Assembly: GCA_963921795.1 (NCBI GenBank) | Contig: OY997639.1 | Coordinates: forward strand, 59,360,153 to 59,424,152 | DNA from: Nannobrachium achirus | Taxonomy: Eukaryota > Chordata > Actinopteri > Myctophiformes > Myctophidae | Direction: 5' to 3' | Length of the DNA: 64,000 nt | Shown: positions 12,271 to 22,937 of the stretch, one piece after another | Numbering within the stretch: the first letter of the stretch is position 1 | How the letters are laid out: each line of letters opens with the position of its first letter | Translations under genes and position numbers: made by a program | Notes under the pieces: model-generated | Databases searched by the model: none | Told to the model about the DNA's origin: nothing | Seen by the model: the letters and a program-made list of their open reading frames with translations, nothing else

Positions 12271-13330
12271 GGTCCGTGGTGGTTCTCAAAGTGAGGTCGG
12301 GGGACCCTCAGAGGGACACTGTGGGCTTATCAAGTGGTCCGTGGTGGTTCTCAAAGTGAGGTCGGAGGACCCTCAGAGGGACACTGTGGGCTTATCAAGT
12401 GGTCCGTGGTGGTTCTCAAAGTGAGGTCGGAGGACCCTCAGAGGGACACTGTGGGCTTATCAAGTGGTCCATGGTCGGTTCTCAAAGTGAGGTCGGAGGA
12501 CCCTCAGAGGGACACTGTGGGCTTATCAAGTGGTCCGTGGTGGTTCCGTGGTGGTTCTCAAAGTGAGGTCGGAGGACCCTCAGAGGGACACTGTGGGCTT
12601 ATCAAGTGGTCCGTGGTGGTTCTCAAAGTGAGGTCGGAGGACCCTCAGAGGGACACTGTGGGCTTATCAAGTGGTCCGTGGTCGGTTCTCAAAGTGAGGT
12701 CGGAGGACCCTCAGAGGGACACTGTGGGCTTATCAAGTGGTCCGTGGTGGTTCTCAAAGTGAGGTCGGGGGACCCTCAGAGGGACACTGTGGGCTTATCA
12801 AGTGGTCCGTGGTGGTTCTCAAAGTGAGGTCGGAGGACCCTCAGAGGGACACTGTGGGCTTATCAAGTGGTCCATGGTCGGTTCTCAAAGTGAGGTCGGG
12901 GGACCCTCAGAGGGACACTGTGGGCTTATCAAGTGGTCCGTGGTGGTTCTCAAAGTGAGGTCGAGGGACCCTCAGAGGGACACTGTGGGTTTATCAAGTG
13001 GTCCATGGTCGGTTCTCAAAGTGAGGTCGGAGGACCCTCAGAGGGACACTGTGGGCTTATCAAGTGGTCCATGGTCGGTTCTCAAAGTGAGGTCGGAGGA
13101 CCCTCAGAGGGACACTGTGGGCTTATCAAGTGGTCCGTGGTGGTTCTCAAAGTGAGGTCGGGGGACCCTCAGAGGGACACTGTGGGCTTATCAAGTGGTC
13201 CGTGTGGTTCTCAAAGTGAGGTCGGAGGACCCTCAGAGGGACACTGTGGGCTTATCAAGTGGTCCGTGGTGGTTCTCAAAGTGAGGTCGGAGGACCCTCA
13301 GAGGGACACTGTGGGCTTATCAAGTGGTCC
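12271..13330. repeat. Satellite array, 65-bp unit, about 16 copies
   Basis: The unit GGTTCTCAAAGTGAGGTCGG ... CTTATCAAGTGGTCC recurs every 65 bp with one or two substitutions or small indels per copy. It makes long but meaningless open frames because the period is not a multiple of three and all frames lack stops. The start of the unit resembles the CAGTGGTTCTCAAA ends of Charlie-like hAT elements. The array lies inside the 7.7-kb hAT element. Confidence 0.95.
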
Positions 13331-13612
13331 ACAGTGTCCCTCTGAGGGTTCCCCGACCTCACTTTGAGAACCGACCATGGACCACTTGATAAGCCCACAG
13401 TGTCCCTCTGAGGGTTCATGTAAAACTACTGACTTTGTACACGCCTGTGTACATTTCCCATAGATTCTATGGGACTTGAACACTTGCTCCTGCCCTTCGT
13501 GTACACGGTCTGTGCCGTGTCCCCTCAGAGGGACACTGTGGGCCCCCCGACCTCACTTTGAGAACCGGCCATGGACCACTTGATAAGCCCACAGTGTCCC
13601 TCTGAGGGTTCA
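13331..13612. repeat. Inverted copies of the 65-bp satellite unit
   Basis: Units in reverse orientation (CACTTGATAAGCCCACAGTG) occur at about 13331-13415 and 13535-13605, separated by a GTGTACAC-bearing spacer. The array can therefore fold back on itself. Confidence 0.85.
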
Positions 13613-13659
13613 TGTAAAACTTAAAACTATTGCCCGTGTACACAGTGGTTAATCGCATG

Positions 13660-14840
13660 TACAAGGATCTACAGAGCTGGCTGGAGCATGGAGCAGCCTG
13701 GTGGAGTCTGGTGCAGTCTACCCTGGTCTGGCCTATTCAAGCCAGATCTGGACAGTAATGGCCTGGTGGAGTCATCTAACTACCCCCTTTCCCCGGTCTA
13801 TACTCCTACTCGGCAGGACTGGGCTGGACTTAGGTTTGCTGGACTCTATTGGGCTCTGGGGGGCTGTATTGGGCTCTGGTGGGCTGTGCTGTTCTGTGCT
13901 GGGCTCTGTTGGGCTATACGAGGCAGTACAATACTAAAGCCTAGACATGTTCATGTAAAACTATTGGCCGTGTACACAAAGTCATGTAAAACTTGCCCGT
14001 GTACACAGTGGCTTTTTCCTTGACCTTGCGAGTTAGGAGTGTCGTAGAGTCACGAGACCGGGTTTGTTGGATTCAGCGTCAAAAAGTAAGTCAGAATATG
14101 TGTCTTTTATCCGAAAGAATGTGTAATCGTGTTGGTGGCGTGCAAATTTCGTGTCTTTTTCGCAATCGTAAAGGGTTCAAATTGTCGGAGAGACACGAAA
14201 CCCATTCCATCGGATCAGGCATCCTTCAAATATTAAAAGTGTTTCCTGCGTGAAACAAACAGGTTTTTTTAGATTTTTTTATTGATTTTAAGGACAAAAA
14301 TCCGGGTTTCGGTGTCTTTTTCGCAATTGTAAAGGGTTCAAAGTGTCGGAGATACACGAAACCCATTCCATCGGATCAGGCATGCTTCAAATATGAAAAG
14401 TGTGTCCGGCCTAAAACAAAACATATTTTTTAGATTTTTTTATTCATTTTAAGGACAAAGGGCCCGTTTTGACGCCTAAAACGACCCTTTCCCTTGACCG
14501 TTCGAGTTAGGAGTGCCGTGTACACAGGATCTACAGAGCTGGCTGGAGTATGGAGCAGCCTGGTGGAGTCTGGTGCAGTCCTGTGCACCCTGGTCTGGCC
14601 TATTCAAGCCGGATCCAGCCTACTGTAGGCTAGTGAAGCCATCCAACCTCTCCACTTCCCTAATCTATTCTCCCACTGTGCTGGACTTGGATGTGCTGGG
14701 CTGTGCTGGACTGGACTCTATCAGGCTCTGGTGGGCTGTTTTGGGCTCTGGTGGGCTGTTTTGGGCTCTGGTGGGCTGGGCTGGGCTCTGGTAGGCTATA
14801 CAGGGCAGTACTGTAGTATAGCCTAGGCATGTTCATGTAA
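13660..14840. repeat. Duplicated TGGGCTCTGGTGGGCTG-type block and 161-bp tandem repeat
   Basis: A block starting ACAGAGCTGGCTGGAG appears at about 13671-13935 and again at 14531-14825, each ending in TGGGCTCTG repeats. Between them a 161-bp unit (GTGTCTTTTTCGCAAT) is repeated in tandem from 14151 and from 14312. Copies end in CATGTAAAACTATTGGCCGT followed by GTACAC. Confidence 0.85.
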
Positions 14841-14989
14841 AACTATTGGCCGTGTACACTAAGGCATGACTTCTATGTAAACCATACTATATGGACAGTT
14901 TTTTTCTGCATGTCACTATGATGGAAAGCATCTTCAGCCTCACAATAACCATATTGAGTTACCACATGATTTTGTGTGCACGCCACAGC

Positions 14990-15215
14990 CAATAGTTTTA
15001 CATGAATATTTCTAAGCTATAGTACTGCCCCATACAGCCTAACAGAGCCCAGCAAAGCACAGCACAGCCCACCAGAGCCCAATACAGCCCACAGGAGCCC
15101 AATAGAGCTCCAGCACACCTAAGTCCAGCCCAGTCCTGGATGTCTCCACCAGGCCATTACAGGCTGGACCTGGCTTGAATAGGCCAGACCAGGGTGCACA
15201 GCACTACACCAGACA
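14990..15215. repeat. Inverted copy of the 13.66-kb block
   Basis: The reverse complement of the GGGCTCTG-rich block is recognisable as AGCCCACCAGAGCCCAATA. With the upstream direct copies it forms a large inverted arrangement. Confidence 0.8.
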
Positions 15216-15236
15216 CATCACTGTGACATCACAGGT

Positions 15237-15500
15237 GATATCATAGGTGACATCACCTATGTAAAAGTCCATATATGGGTATTCCCAGAATCCCTTTTAT
15301 GCCCATGTATGAAGATCCCTGATGTCATTGATATATACTATATCACTGGCCAGATGGCCAAGACATGGCCCATATCTGTGTGGCTGGTTCAGACAGGGAT
15401 CTCCATGTATGGGCATAAAAGGGATGTACTATATACAGTACATGGATCTCCATATATGGGTAACTGGTCCGATATACATCACTGGCCAAATGGCCAAGAA
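15237..15500. repeat. Short inverted repeats around ATGTATGGGCATAAAAGGGA
   Basis: CCCTTTTATGCCCATGTATG (about 15291-15310) pairs with ATGTATGGGCATAAAAGGGA (about 15404-15423). CCATATATGGGTA and CACTGGCCAAATGGCC motifs are also repeated. No gene. Confidence 0.7.
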
Positions 15501-15865
15501 TTGGCGCGACCTTGGCAAGGTTGCATGTCGCCCTGAGGCGTCTTACTAGTAATAAACATTATTTGTAGAGCACCTTTCATGACATGAAATGCTTAACAAG
15601 GCTGTACTTGGTCTCCACTTATGTTTTACTTCTACATCAAACCTCTTTGCCTAAAATAGCCGGACTGCAAGCTCAAGCTTGTAGATCTGCTATTTCCCTC
15701 AGAATAGGGGTGTAATGTACACCGTTCCCGTCACACAAAGATTCTGTTACAACAGAACTAAAGACGTTCCTATCACACATTCTGTTACAACAGGGCCCCC
15801 TGCAGTAGCTCTGAGGACCCCCTAGGGGTGCCGGACCCCCTATTGAAGACCCCTGACCTATCCCA

Positions 15866-16135
15866 TAAATGGTAAATGGTGCATTTATATAGCACTTTTA
15901 TCCAAGGCACTTTACAAAGATTGTGCACTACATTCACCCATTCACACACACATTCATTACATTCACCCATTCACACACACACATTCATACAGCGATGGCA
16001 GAGGAAACCATGCTTGGCACCAACCTGCTCATCAGGAGCAGTTAGGGGTTCAGAGTCTTGCTCAAGGACTCTTCGACATTAACTCAGGGGGAGCCCGGGA
16101 TCGAACTGGGAACCCTTCGTGTTCTAAAGACGGAC
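15866..16135 (-). mobile_element. tRNA-derived SINE, minus orientation
   Basis: Reverse-read it begins with a tRNA-like head containing GTTCGATCCCGGGCTCCC (B-box-like) and passes through a GACTCTGAACCCCTAA core to a tail (AGTGCTATATAAATGCACC). It is the same family as the plus-strand copy at 33.1 kb. SINEs are transcribed by RNA polymerase III and moved by LINE machinery. Confidence 0.75.
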
Positions 16136-16211
16136 CAACATACTATTATGAGTGTGGGCAGATGTAAACAGGCATACAAGACAACACTATGTGGTGTTTC
16201 TAGTTCATGGC

Positions 16212-16395
16212 AGGGCCGCTCCATTTGGTTCCATTAGTACACTCTGAGTTACATATACCCATATTAGGGTCCATTTGGTTCCATTAGTACACTCTGAGTT
16301 ACATATACCCATATTAGGGTCCATTTGGTTCCATTAGTAGGGTCCATTTGGTTCCATTAGTACACTCTGAGTTACTTATACCCATATTAGTGTCC
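16212..16395. repeat. Tandem repeat, 50-bp unit, about 3.5 copies
   Basis: Units start CCATTTGGTTCCATTAGTAC and end ATACCCATATTAGGGT. One unit is truncated after ATTAG. A diverged relative is seen near 31706-31760. Confidence 0.9.
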
Positions 16396-16404
16396 ATCTA
16401 CACC

Positions 16405-16612
16405 AGAACATGCCTAGGCTATACTACAGTACTGCCCTGTATAGCCTACCAGAGCCCAGCCCAGCCCACCAGAGCCAAAAACAGCCCACCAGAGCCTGAT
16501 AGAGTCCAGCACAGCCCAGCACATCCAAGTCCAGCACAGTGGGAGAATAGATTAGGGAAGTGGAGAGTTTAGATGGCTTCACTAGCCTACAGTAGGCTGG
16601 ATCCGGAGCAAT
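16405..16612. repeat. Second inverted copy of the 13.66-kb block
   Basis: Reverse-complement match to 14630-14830 (CCAGCCCAGCCCACCAGAGC; GGCTTCACTAGCCTACAGTA). A dispersed-palindrome half-site (16613-16630) follows at once. Confidence 0.8.
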
Positions 16613-16639
16613 AGCTTGTAGATCGGCTAATTGAGTATT

Positions 16640-17450
16640 TTCCATATTTCTTTTCCCGGTGGCGCTGGGGTCCCTGGGGGTCCCTGGAGCTCCAGGGGTC
16701 CCTCGGGGCCCAGGCGGTGGCCCTGCCGCCGGGGACCCCCTGGGTGCCGTCCCCGTCTCTCCCGGTCGCTCCGGGGCCGAGTTAAAGCCTTTTTAGCGGA
16801 CTGCAGTTGCAGGGGTCTGCCACTAGGTGGCGCTCTATGAACGGCCGTCTCCGGGCCGCCGAGGCGGACGCGTGGGTACCGGCCCCAGCTCTCCCGGTCG
16901 TTCCTAGATCGAGTTACAGCATTTTATTTGCGCTGCAGTGGCGGGGGGTCCTCCACTAGGGGCGCGACCTGGTGCGTCGTTCCGGAGCACCAGGAGTCGT
17001 GGTCCCCGGGAATTCCCTGTGAGCAGCCCCTTTGGGGGGATCATTTGGTCATTTTTTAGCTTTTTGGCGGTGGTCCCCGGGGGTCCCCGGAACTCCAGGG
17101 GGTCCCTGGCTACTCTGCAGTCCCAGGCCGAGGCCCCAAAGTCGGACAGGAGCGGAGGTGGTCCCTGATCGGTAGTCCCCGGACTCTGCAGTCCGAGGCC
17201 AAGGCCCCAGAAACCCCTCAGGGACCCAGAGAGGTCCCCGAACCACACTTTGGGAACCAGCCAAGGACCCCTTTGAAACCCTGTAGGGCCCCCCAGAGGT
17301 CCCCGAACCACACTTTGGGAACCAGCCATGAATGTACTAGGCTGTTGTGAACCAGCCATGGAAACCCTGGGGGTCCCCAAACCACACTTTGGGAACCAGC
17401 CAGGGACCCCCTGGAAACCCGGGGTCCCCACCAGGCTGCTCAAGGCTCCC
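16640..17450. repeat. GC-rich degenerate repeat region
   Basis: Built of recurring GGTCCCTGG, GGGGTCCC and CCACACTTTGGGAACCAGCC units (the last at 17236, 17309 and 17380). Long frames here are a by-product of GC richness. It is probably more satellite derived from a hAT terminus. Confidence 0.75.
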
Positions 17451-19349
17451 GCCAGTCCTGTAGCTCCTCGTTGATGGGATTATCCACTGTGTACACGGGC
17501 CCTAGTTTCTACATGCCTTAGTGTACACGGCCAATAGTTTTACATGAACATGCCTAGGCTATACTACAGTACTGCCCTGTAAGTTAGGCGATGTGCATAT
17601 GCACATCGCTTTGGTCTTGGTTGCAAACACACCAACAAAACACAGTAAGTCCAAATGGAAAACAAACACACTTTGCTCTGAGCTCAAACATGCTTCTCTC
17701 CTAGTGAACTCCAAAGAAAGACTGAGGCCACTTGGCAGGAGGCACTGATCAAAAGACAGGCACTAATTGACCACACCTGGCTTGGTGACCTGATTGGTAG
17801 GCAGGTGATGGTTGGTGTAGTAGTGTGTTGACAGCAAGGCTTATACAGGCCAACCAAACTGTGTCCCTGGCAGGTGCTTGTAGATCTGCGAGGTGCTTGT
17901 AGATCTGCTGTATTGGGTTGAGCCCCCCTCACCCAAAAAATATTTATGGAATAAATACATTAAATATATATGAATACGTGAAGGACAACTGCCTACATGC
18001 GGCTTACTTTGAATATGGATGGACAGAAGTTTTAGATTTTTACAATATGTTTGGAGCGATTTATTACAGATTTTATGCCCCTCACAAGTTTGGATCATGC
18101 ACTGTACACGGGCAATAGATTGTGATTCTGTCTGTACACGGTGGGCTGTTCCAATAGCTTTGAAAATAGCCTGCCACACTGTGGAAATGTGCTTGAACTG
18201 CAAGATTCCTAGCAGTTATAATAAGGAACACATAAAAAGGAATAAAAGATCATCCAGACGGCTGATGGGCGATCAAGTGGCGTCCATACGTAGATGGGGT
18301 CCCAGAGAACATGCAAAGCCCACCCCCTTATTTTTCACACCCACAGGATCCATATGGTGGGCCATGGAAATTTGGTGCCGTACACCAGCAATAGCACTGG
18401 TTGTCGTGTACGCAAATATCGATAGGGGTAATACTAATAGGCCTGCAATAATTTATTATTATTTTTATTATTTTTTGGGACGGATTACATTCATTTGGGG
18501 AAGGTTCAATTTGTATTTTGGGACGGTCCCGGGACGTAGGTGAAAAAAGTTAGTCTGGAGCCCTGGCTGCCACACAGAGAGAGACACGGAAAGGAGAAAA
18601 ACACCGTTCCCCTCGGCCTCAATGCAACATGAAGGTCCCTCCACCATTCTCTCTCTCTCTTGAAATAGGGTAGAGTGAGCTTACTTTGATACAGAGAGAG
18701 GAATTCGCCTTTGAATGTTCGCTAAATTTGACACAAGGGCGAATAAAAAACAGACGCCTTTTCGCTTTTTCGAAATTCGCGTTTGGTGTGGATGCTTCCA
18801 TTGACTTAATAAGGTTTTTAAAAAAAGGCGAATTATATGCTAATTCGCCAATTCGCCCTCTGTGTGTATGGACCTTTAAAGACCTAATCCATCAAGGCGA
18901 AAATGTTATAGGCGAAGAGGCTGGTGACCGTGGAAATAAGCCTCGGCTTTCTAGGATCTCCTTTTAGTTGACCTTGTACCAGTGATTTGTAATGTCATGA
19001 AACTGTACTTTTTTCTTTGCAAACTTCTAATAAATTCTTCAACCAATCAATCAATGGTAAGATAAAACAAATTTACGTCACAGATATTTGTTATCTGTAT
19101 CTTACCACCCACTTGAATGGAGAAATGTATAGCCTATTTCTTGTTTATCTGGCCCAGATAAAGATAGCAAGTGATTCGCTCTTCCAGGCTCAATAGCTCA
19201 GGAACGAAACATTCCAAAAGCACAAAAAACGTTTCATTCTTATCCTGGGAATGGACCTTATAGCTTCTACAGACGAAGAGATTTCGCCTACAATAAGATA
19301 TTATAATTTTTTCATCGGATCGTATGAGCACACACACTACACCATCCTC

Positions 19350-20009
19350 AGTTTTGACGATTATTGGGTCGTATGTCCCGCTGTGCGAGAGACGCGCGAC
19401 AGACACACAAGACCTCTTCCCCGACACCCCTGTGGTGAAATCTGGTGCGAGACGTGACGAAGCAAAAAAAAATTAAAAAAAAATCACGCCTCCCTCAAAG
19501 CAGCAGCAGAAACCAGTGACATTAAAAGTCAGATCATGAGACAAACTGTATGTGTTCCTAGGTGTAGCCTACATGACAATTTTGAAACCGAATATCCGAC
19601 TATCCATAAATTACAGGTAATTGTTATTTTCTTCTCTTTTTTTCACCTGGAAAATTGCCAAAACTGAGCACATTTCAACCCATTAGGGCAAACCTCATTT
19701 GAAAGAATATCAAGAGTATATGAAAGCATTTTAATAACATTTATACTGTTGGAATCTGCTTCAAAATAATTAATTAGGCCTACATCACCAGCGAAAGACT
19801 AAAACTTTTTTTTTTAAATACAAATTAACTCCCAGCGCAGCCAGCTGGACTGACTGGACTCGCGACCTGCACAGCTTTCCTCTATGTTAGGTTAAACCAT
19901 AATATATGGCATTCGCAGCCAATTTATAAGACTACTTTCTCCATGTTCACTTCTCTTCTCACCTCAAAATGGATTAATATTCTTCAGATGACCGAATCCC
20001 ATTGAAGCA
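19350..20009. other. No feature recognised
   Basis: Unique-looking AT-rich sequence after the duplicated unit. No splice-bounded coding segment was found. Confidence 0.4.
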
Positions 20010-20361
20010 GCAGGCACGCCAGGCACTCGAGCAGAGGTAGGCTAACGAGTGATTCCCATCCAGTCGTCTTTATTGGATTTGATTTATCCATCACGATGAC
20101 ATTTGCCATCAAAGCACTCACACACACTTTGCACATAGAAACGTAGAGTAGATGCTGATCAATGTGCTGACTCATGTTGGGGATAGCAGGCACGCCAGGC
20201 ACTCGAGCAGAGGTAGGCTAACGAGTGATTCCCATCCAGTCGTCTTTATTGGATTTGATTTATCCATCACGATGACATTTGCCATCAAAGCACTCACACA
20301 CACTTTGCACATAGAAACGTAGAGTAGATGCTGATCAATGTGCTGACTCATGTTGGGGATA
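20010..20361. repeat. Perfect tandem duplication, 176-bp unit
   Basis: GCAGGCACGCCAGGCACTCG starts at 20010 and again at 20186. The two copies are essentially identical up to GTTGGGGATA. This points to a very recent duplication or an assembly artefact. Confidence 0.92.
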
Positions 20362-21050
20362 AGCAGCAGAAAAGACCGAGCCTGCTGGTGCGCTAAATGT
20401 ATGGGGTCATCGTGACCACAGGCTCCTCAAATCACCCATGGTAATTCTTAATTTGCTTATTTTACTTGTTAAATGCAACATTTTATTATAAAGACATGCC
20501 ATTAATATGGGTGCAAAATGCAAATGTTTACTAAAGATCATATCTCAATAAAAATATATAATTATAATAACCAAATTGTATTTACAAGCCAAATAGTGGG
20601 ATCAGCCCCGTTTATTAGTCGGATATCCAAATAACCGCACACATCCCTAGTTCTAATGGATGTTTAGAATGTTTAGAATTATTAATAGGCTAACTAGTGA
20701 TGGGAGTGAGTCGAGCAGGACGGAGGAAGAGAGAGAGAGATGAGAGAGGGAAGGAGGGACTTCATAGATTTTGCTGCAGCAATATCGTCACTCGTTTCCA
20801 CACTACAGGAACACTGCTAGTTCTCTACCCCGCTGTGCGGTGATTTTCAAGCAAGTTTGATATTTTCTCCTGGCGGGTGGGTTGTAAAAAAGGTTGTTAA
20901 AAAGCTAATTAACATATCGGCGGGCGCTTCCACACGACAGGAGAAAAACTGTGCCTCGTGAGCGAATTTGGGCTGTTCCTCGTCACAGTCATAAATTCCT
21001 CAAATGCCACAACATTGCGTACAAATTCTGTTCGTTTGGGGGGGCCCTTA
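20362..21050. other. No gene recognised
   Basis: Contains a short GA-rich tract (20725-20755). No coding segment could be supported. Confidence 0.4.
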
Positions 21051-21349
21051 AAGGCCCTCTTACATCTAACGACTTTGAAAAGATTTCTCAATCGTAATAA
21101 AATCGAGGCTAGTCGCGGCGCGCTCCCGTGACTCAGTTGTTACTCAATCGTTAAATGTGAGGTAGTGGTCCGACTCGATTTTTACCCCAACTTGATTCTC
21201 TTAAGGCCCTCTTACATCTAACAACTTTGAAAAGATTTCTCAATCGTAATAAAATCGAGGCTAGTCGCGGCGCGCTCCCGTGACTCAGTCGTTACTCAAT
21301 CGTTAAATGTGAGGTAGTGGTCCGACTCGATTTTTACCCCAACTTGAGA
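21051..21349. repeat. Tandem duplication, 152-bp unit
   Basis: AAGGCCCTCTTACATCTAAC starts at 21051 and at 21203. Two or three differences separate the copies. A related sequence (CACATCTAACAACTGAAATC) recurs at 21768, at the edge of the next element. Confidence 0.9.
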
Positions 21350-22132
21350 GCCAGATTCTGTTACGAGAATATCAAACTGGTTTAATATTTTCCCAAATCG
21401 GGGCTGAGTCTGAATGAATACAATGACGTAGCCTAGCCTACAACCAAAACAGAACAAGCCAAAAGCCAAGCCATTCATTCCCCAAAAGACGCTGCCTGAG
21501 CTGCCAGCCTGGTCGTTGTTGGTGCGGCTACTACAACAGCCCTTTATTAGTTATTTATCCGCGTTTCCATTATTCCAAACATTCAACGTTGATAATAGTT
21601 GATAGGATCGATCTGAGCTTGTAGATCGGCTATTTTCATTTATGGTTAGCCTAATGCTTTATAATAATATTATAATTTATTTAGGAACACAAGGCTATAT
21701 AATAGGCATATTTCAGCAAATAAAAGGGAATCTTGAACCAGTCTTTACACAATCTTTAGAGGCATACACATCTAACAACTGAAATCTTTGAAAAATCATC
21801 CTACAGTCTTTGGGGAGTCTTTTTCAAATCTTATAGTGTGAGGGGTAGTCTTTAAGAAATCTTTCACAAATCTGTCCACAATCTTACCAAAGTTGTTAGG
21901 CGCCGTACAGACATCTGCGTCACGCATCATCATCTTATCGTCTGCAAATGGCCACTGGGGGCGCCGTACTAATGCAATCTCAATAACCCAGTACGCAAAT
22001 AGCGCCATCTTGGATATGGCGCAATGCATTCCGGGTATTCGCAAAGGTCTCTGGGATTGTTTGGGTCCATGCGCATCCAACGCTAGGGGCGCATCTCAGA
22101 GCCGCAATTGGGTTTGATGATAGTCTTGGAGG

Positions 22133-22372
22133 ATGACGGACGCAGATGCCCAATATAGTAATTTAAATGTTCCTCATCTAAGACGCTATCTATTAGACCG
22201 TGACATTGTTGTGTCAAATGCATTAAAGAAGGATTTAGTTGCCTGTTGCCGTGCAGCATGTATTTTAAATCTGCAACCACCAAAACAATACGCTACAGAT
22301 TACAGAAATAGAGGACCAGAGGAGGTCCAAACTAATTTTAGATGGGGGTATAATTTGTCTTCCCGATCCTGA
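22133..22372 (+). pseudogene. SAP-like domain ORF relic inside the TIR element
   Basis: The frame encodes 79 residues. The segment LNVPHLRRYLLDRDI...KKDLVACC has the helix-turn-helix spacing and the leucine and lysine pattern of a SAP domain, a DNA-binding motif that opens several fish transposon-borne proteins. The frame ends at 22372, after which in-frame similarity to anything known is not visible. It may be the remnant of the element's own gene. Weak call. Confidence 0.35.
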
Positions 22373-22868
22373 TACCCTCCGAAACGGCTGGGAAGACGTC
22401 ATGCTATCCACAGTTGTTAGAAAGTGCTATAGAAGTAAGTCTAATAGTCCGTTATTGTCTCCAGGTTGGCAGAGGTAGCGCCCAGGAATGGCCAGGATCA
22501 CATTAGATAATATAATTAATTGACACCGAACATGGGAACGAGGGCATTTTTAATTGGCAGTAAGTGAGAGAATCAAATCACCTTTGCTGCAATAAATAGG
22601 CATATATGCCATTGACTGTTAAAATATTGAATTGGCTCTTAATTATAAAGACCACCGGCTATGTGGCCACCTGGCCAAATGCTGTTATTTAGGCTATTTT
22701 ATAATTTAAGCCTATTATTGTTATTATTATTATTTCGATAAAGTAGAACCACCATTAAAAATTCATAATCATTTAAAGTTTGTATCGTGCTCGGACTCTC
22801 TGTCCTGACAGCTTGCTGCTGCTGCTGTTATAGATCAGCCTATTTGTCGTACGATGGTGTTGCGCGCT

Positions 22869-22937
22869 GAAAATATCAGAGCTACAGGCTCACAACACGT
22901 CTCAACTCGCCAGGTTGAGAGCTTGTATATCTGCCAT
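22869..22937. repeat. Dispersed palindrome, full copy (representative)
   Basis: Left arm TGAAAATATCAGAGCTACAG and right arm GAGAGCTTGTATATCTGCC match the family consensus GAAAATAGCNGATCTACAAG / CTTGTAGATCNGCTATTTTC. Other full copies: 5863-5934, 7155-7215, 15653-15695, 37027-37080, 46621-46671, 62435-62490. Half-sites: 3560, 4634, 7704, 9878, 11192, 16613, 17875 (twice), 21614, 31423, 32711, 32795, 32914, 33363, 34957, 35231, 36021, 40850. Confidence 0.85.

Larger units (their letters stand above)
10857..18565. mobile_element. 7.7-kb satellite-rich hAT element
   Basis: It is flanked by an exact 8-bp duplication GCTGCCAC (10849-10856, 18566-18573), present once in the uninterrupted sister copy at 8684-8691. 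Termini are inverted repeats: CAGGGCTCGAGACTAAC on the left and, in reverse, CAGGGCTCCAGACTAAC on the right, with a subterminal CTACGTCCC on both sides. An 8-bp TSD and a CAGGG start fit the hAT superfamily. No transposase could be read. The interior is a mosaic of tandem satellites, inverted repeat blocks, a SINE, repeated GTGTACAC boxes and several copies of the dispersed palindrome. It is therefore non-autonomous and unusually large. Confidence 0.88.
9472..19349. repeat. Tandem-duplicated 2.17-kb unit, copy B, split by a 7.7-kb insertion
   Basis: 9472-10856 repeats copy A up to GCTGCCAC, and 18574-19349 repeats the remainder to CACCATCCTC. Without the insertion the two pieces total about 2.16 kb, matching copy A apart from small indels. 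Copy A shows the empty site at 8684-8691 and dates the insertion after the duplication. Confidence 0.9.

Noticed and set aside
12271-13330. Regular direct repeats reminiscent of a CRISPR array
   Set aside because: The repeats are contiguous without unique spacers, and the genome is vertebrate.
12191-13367. Several 70-144 residue open frames repeating VRGGSQSEVGGPSEGHCG
   Set aside because: They are translations of the 65-bp satellite in all three phases; there is no start context, no splice sites, and stops are absent by composition only.
16904-17443. 179-residue minus-strand frame in the GC-rich region
   Set aside because: Repeated GSQSVVRGPLG-like units mirror the underlying nucleotide repeats; no domain recognisable.
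18019-18543. 174-residue plus-strand frame inside the 7.7-kb element, considered as its transposase
   Set aside because: No hAT motifs, biased and unlike any protein I know; it overlaps GTGTACAC boxes and the element's right end.
10857-18565. Endogenous retrovirus or LTR element
   Set aside because: No long direct terminal repeats, primer-binding site or gag/pol reading; the ends are inverted and the duplication is 8 bp, which fits hAT.
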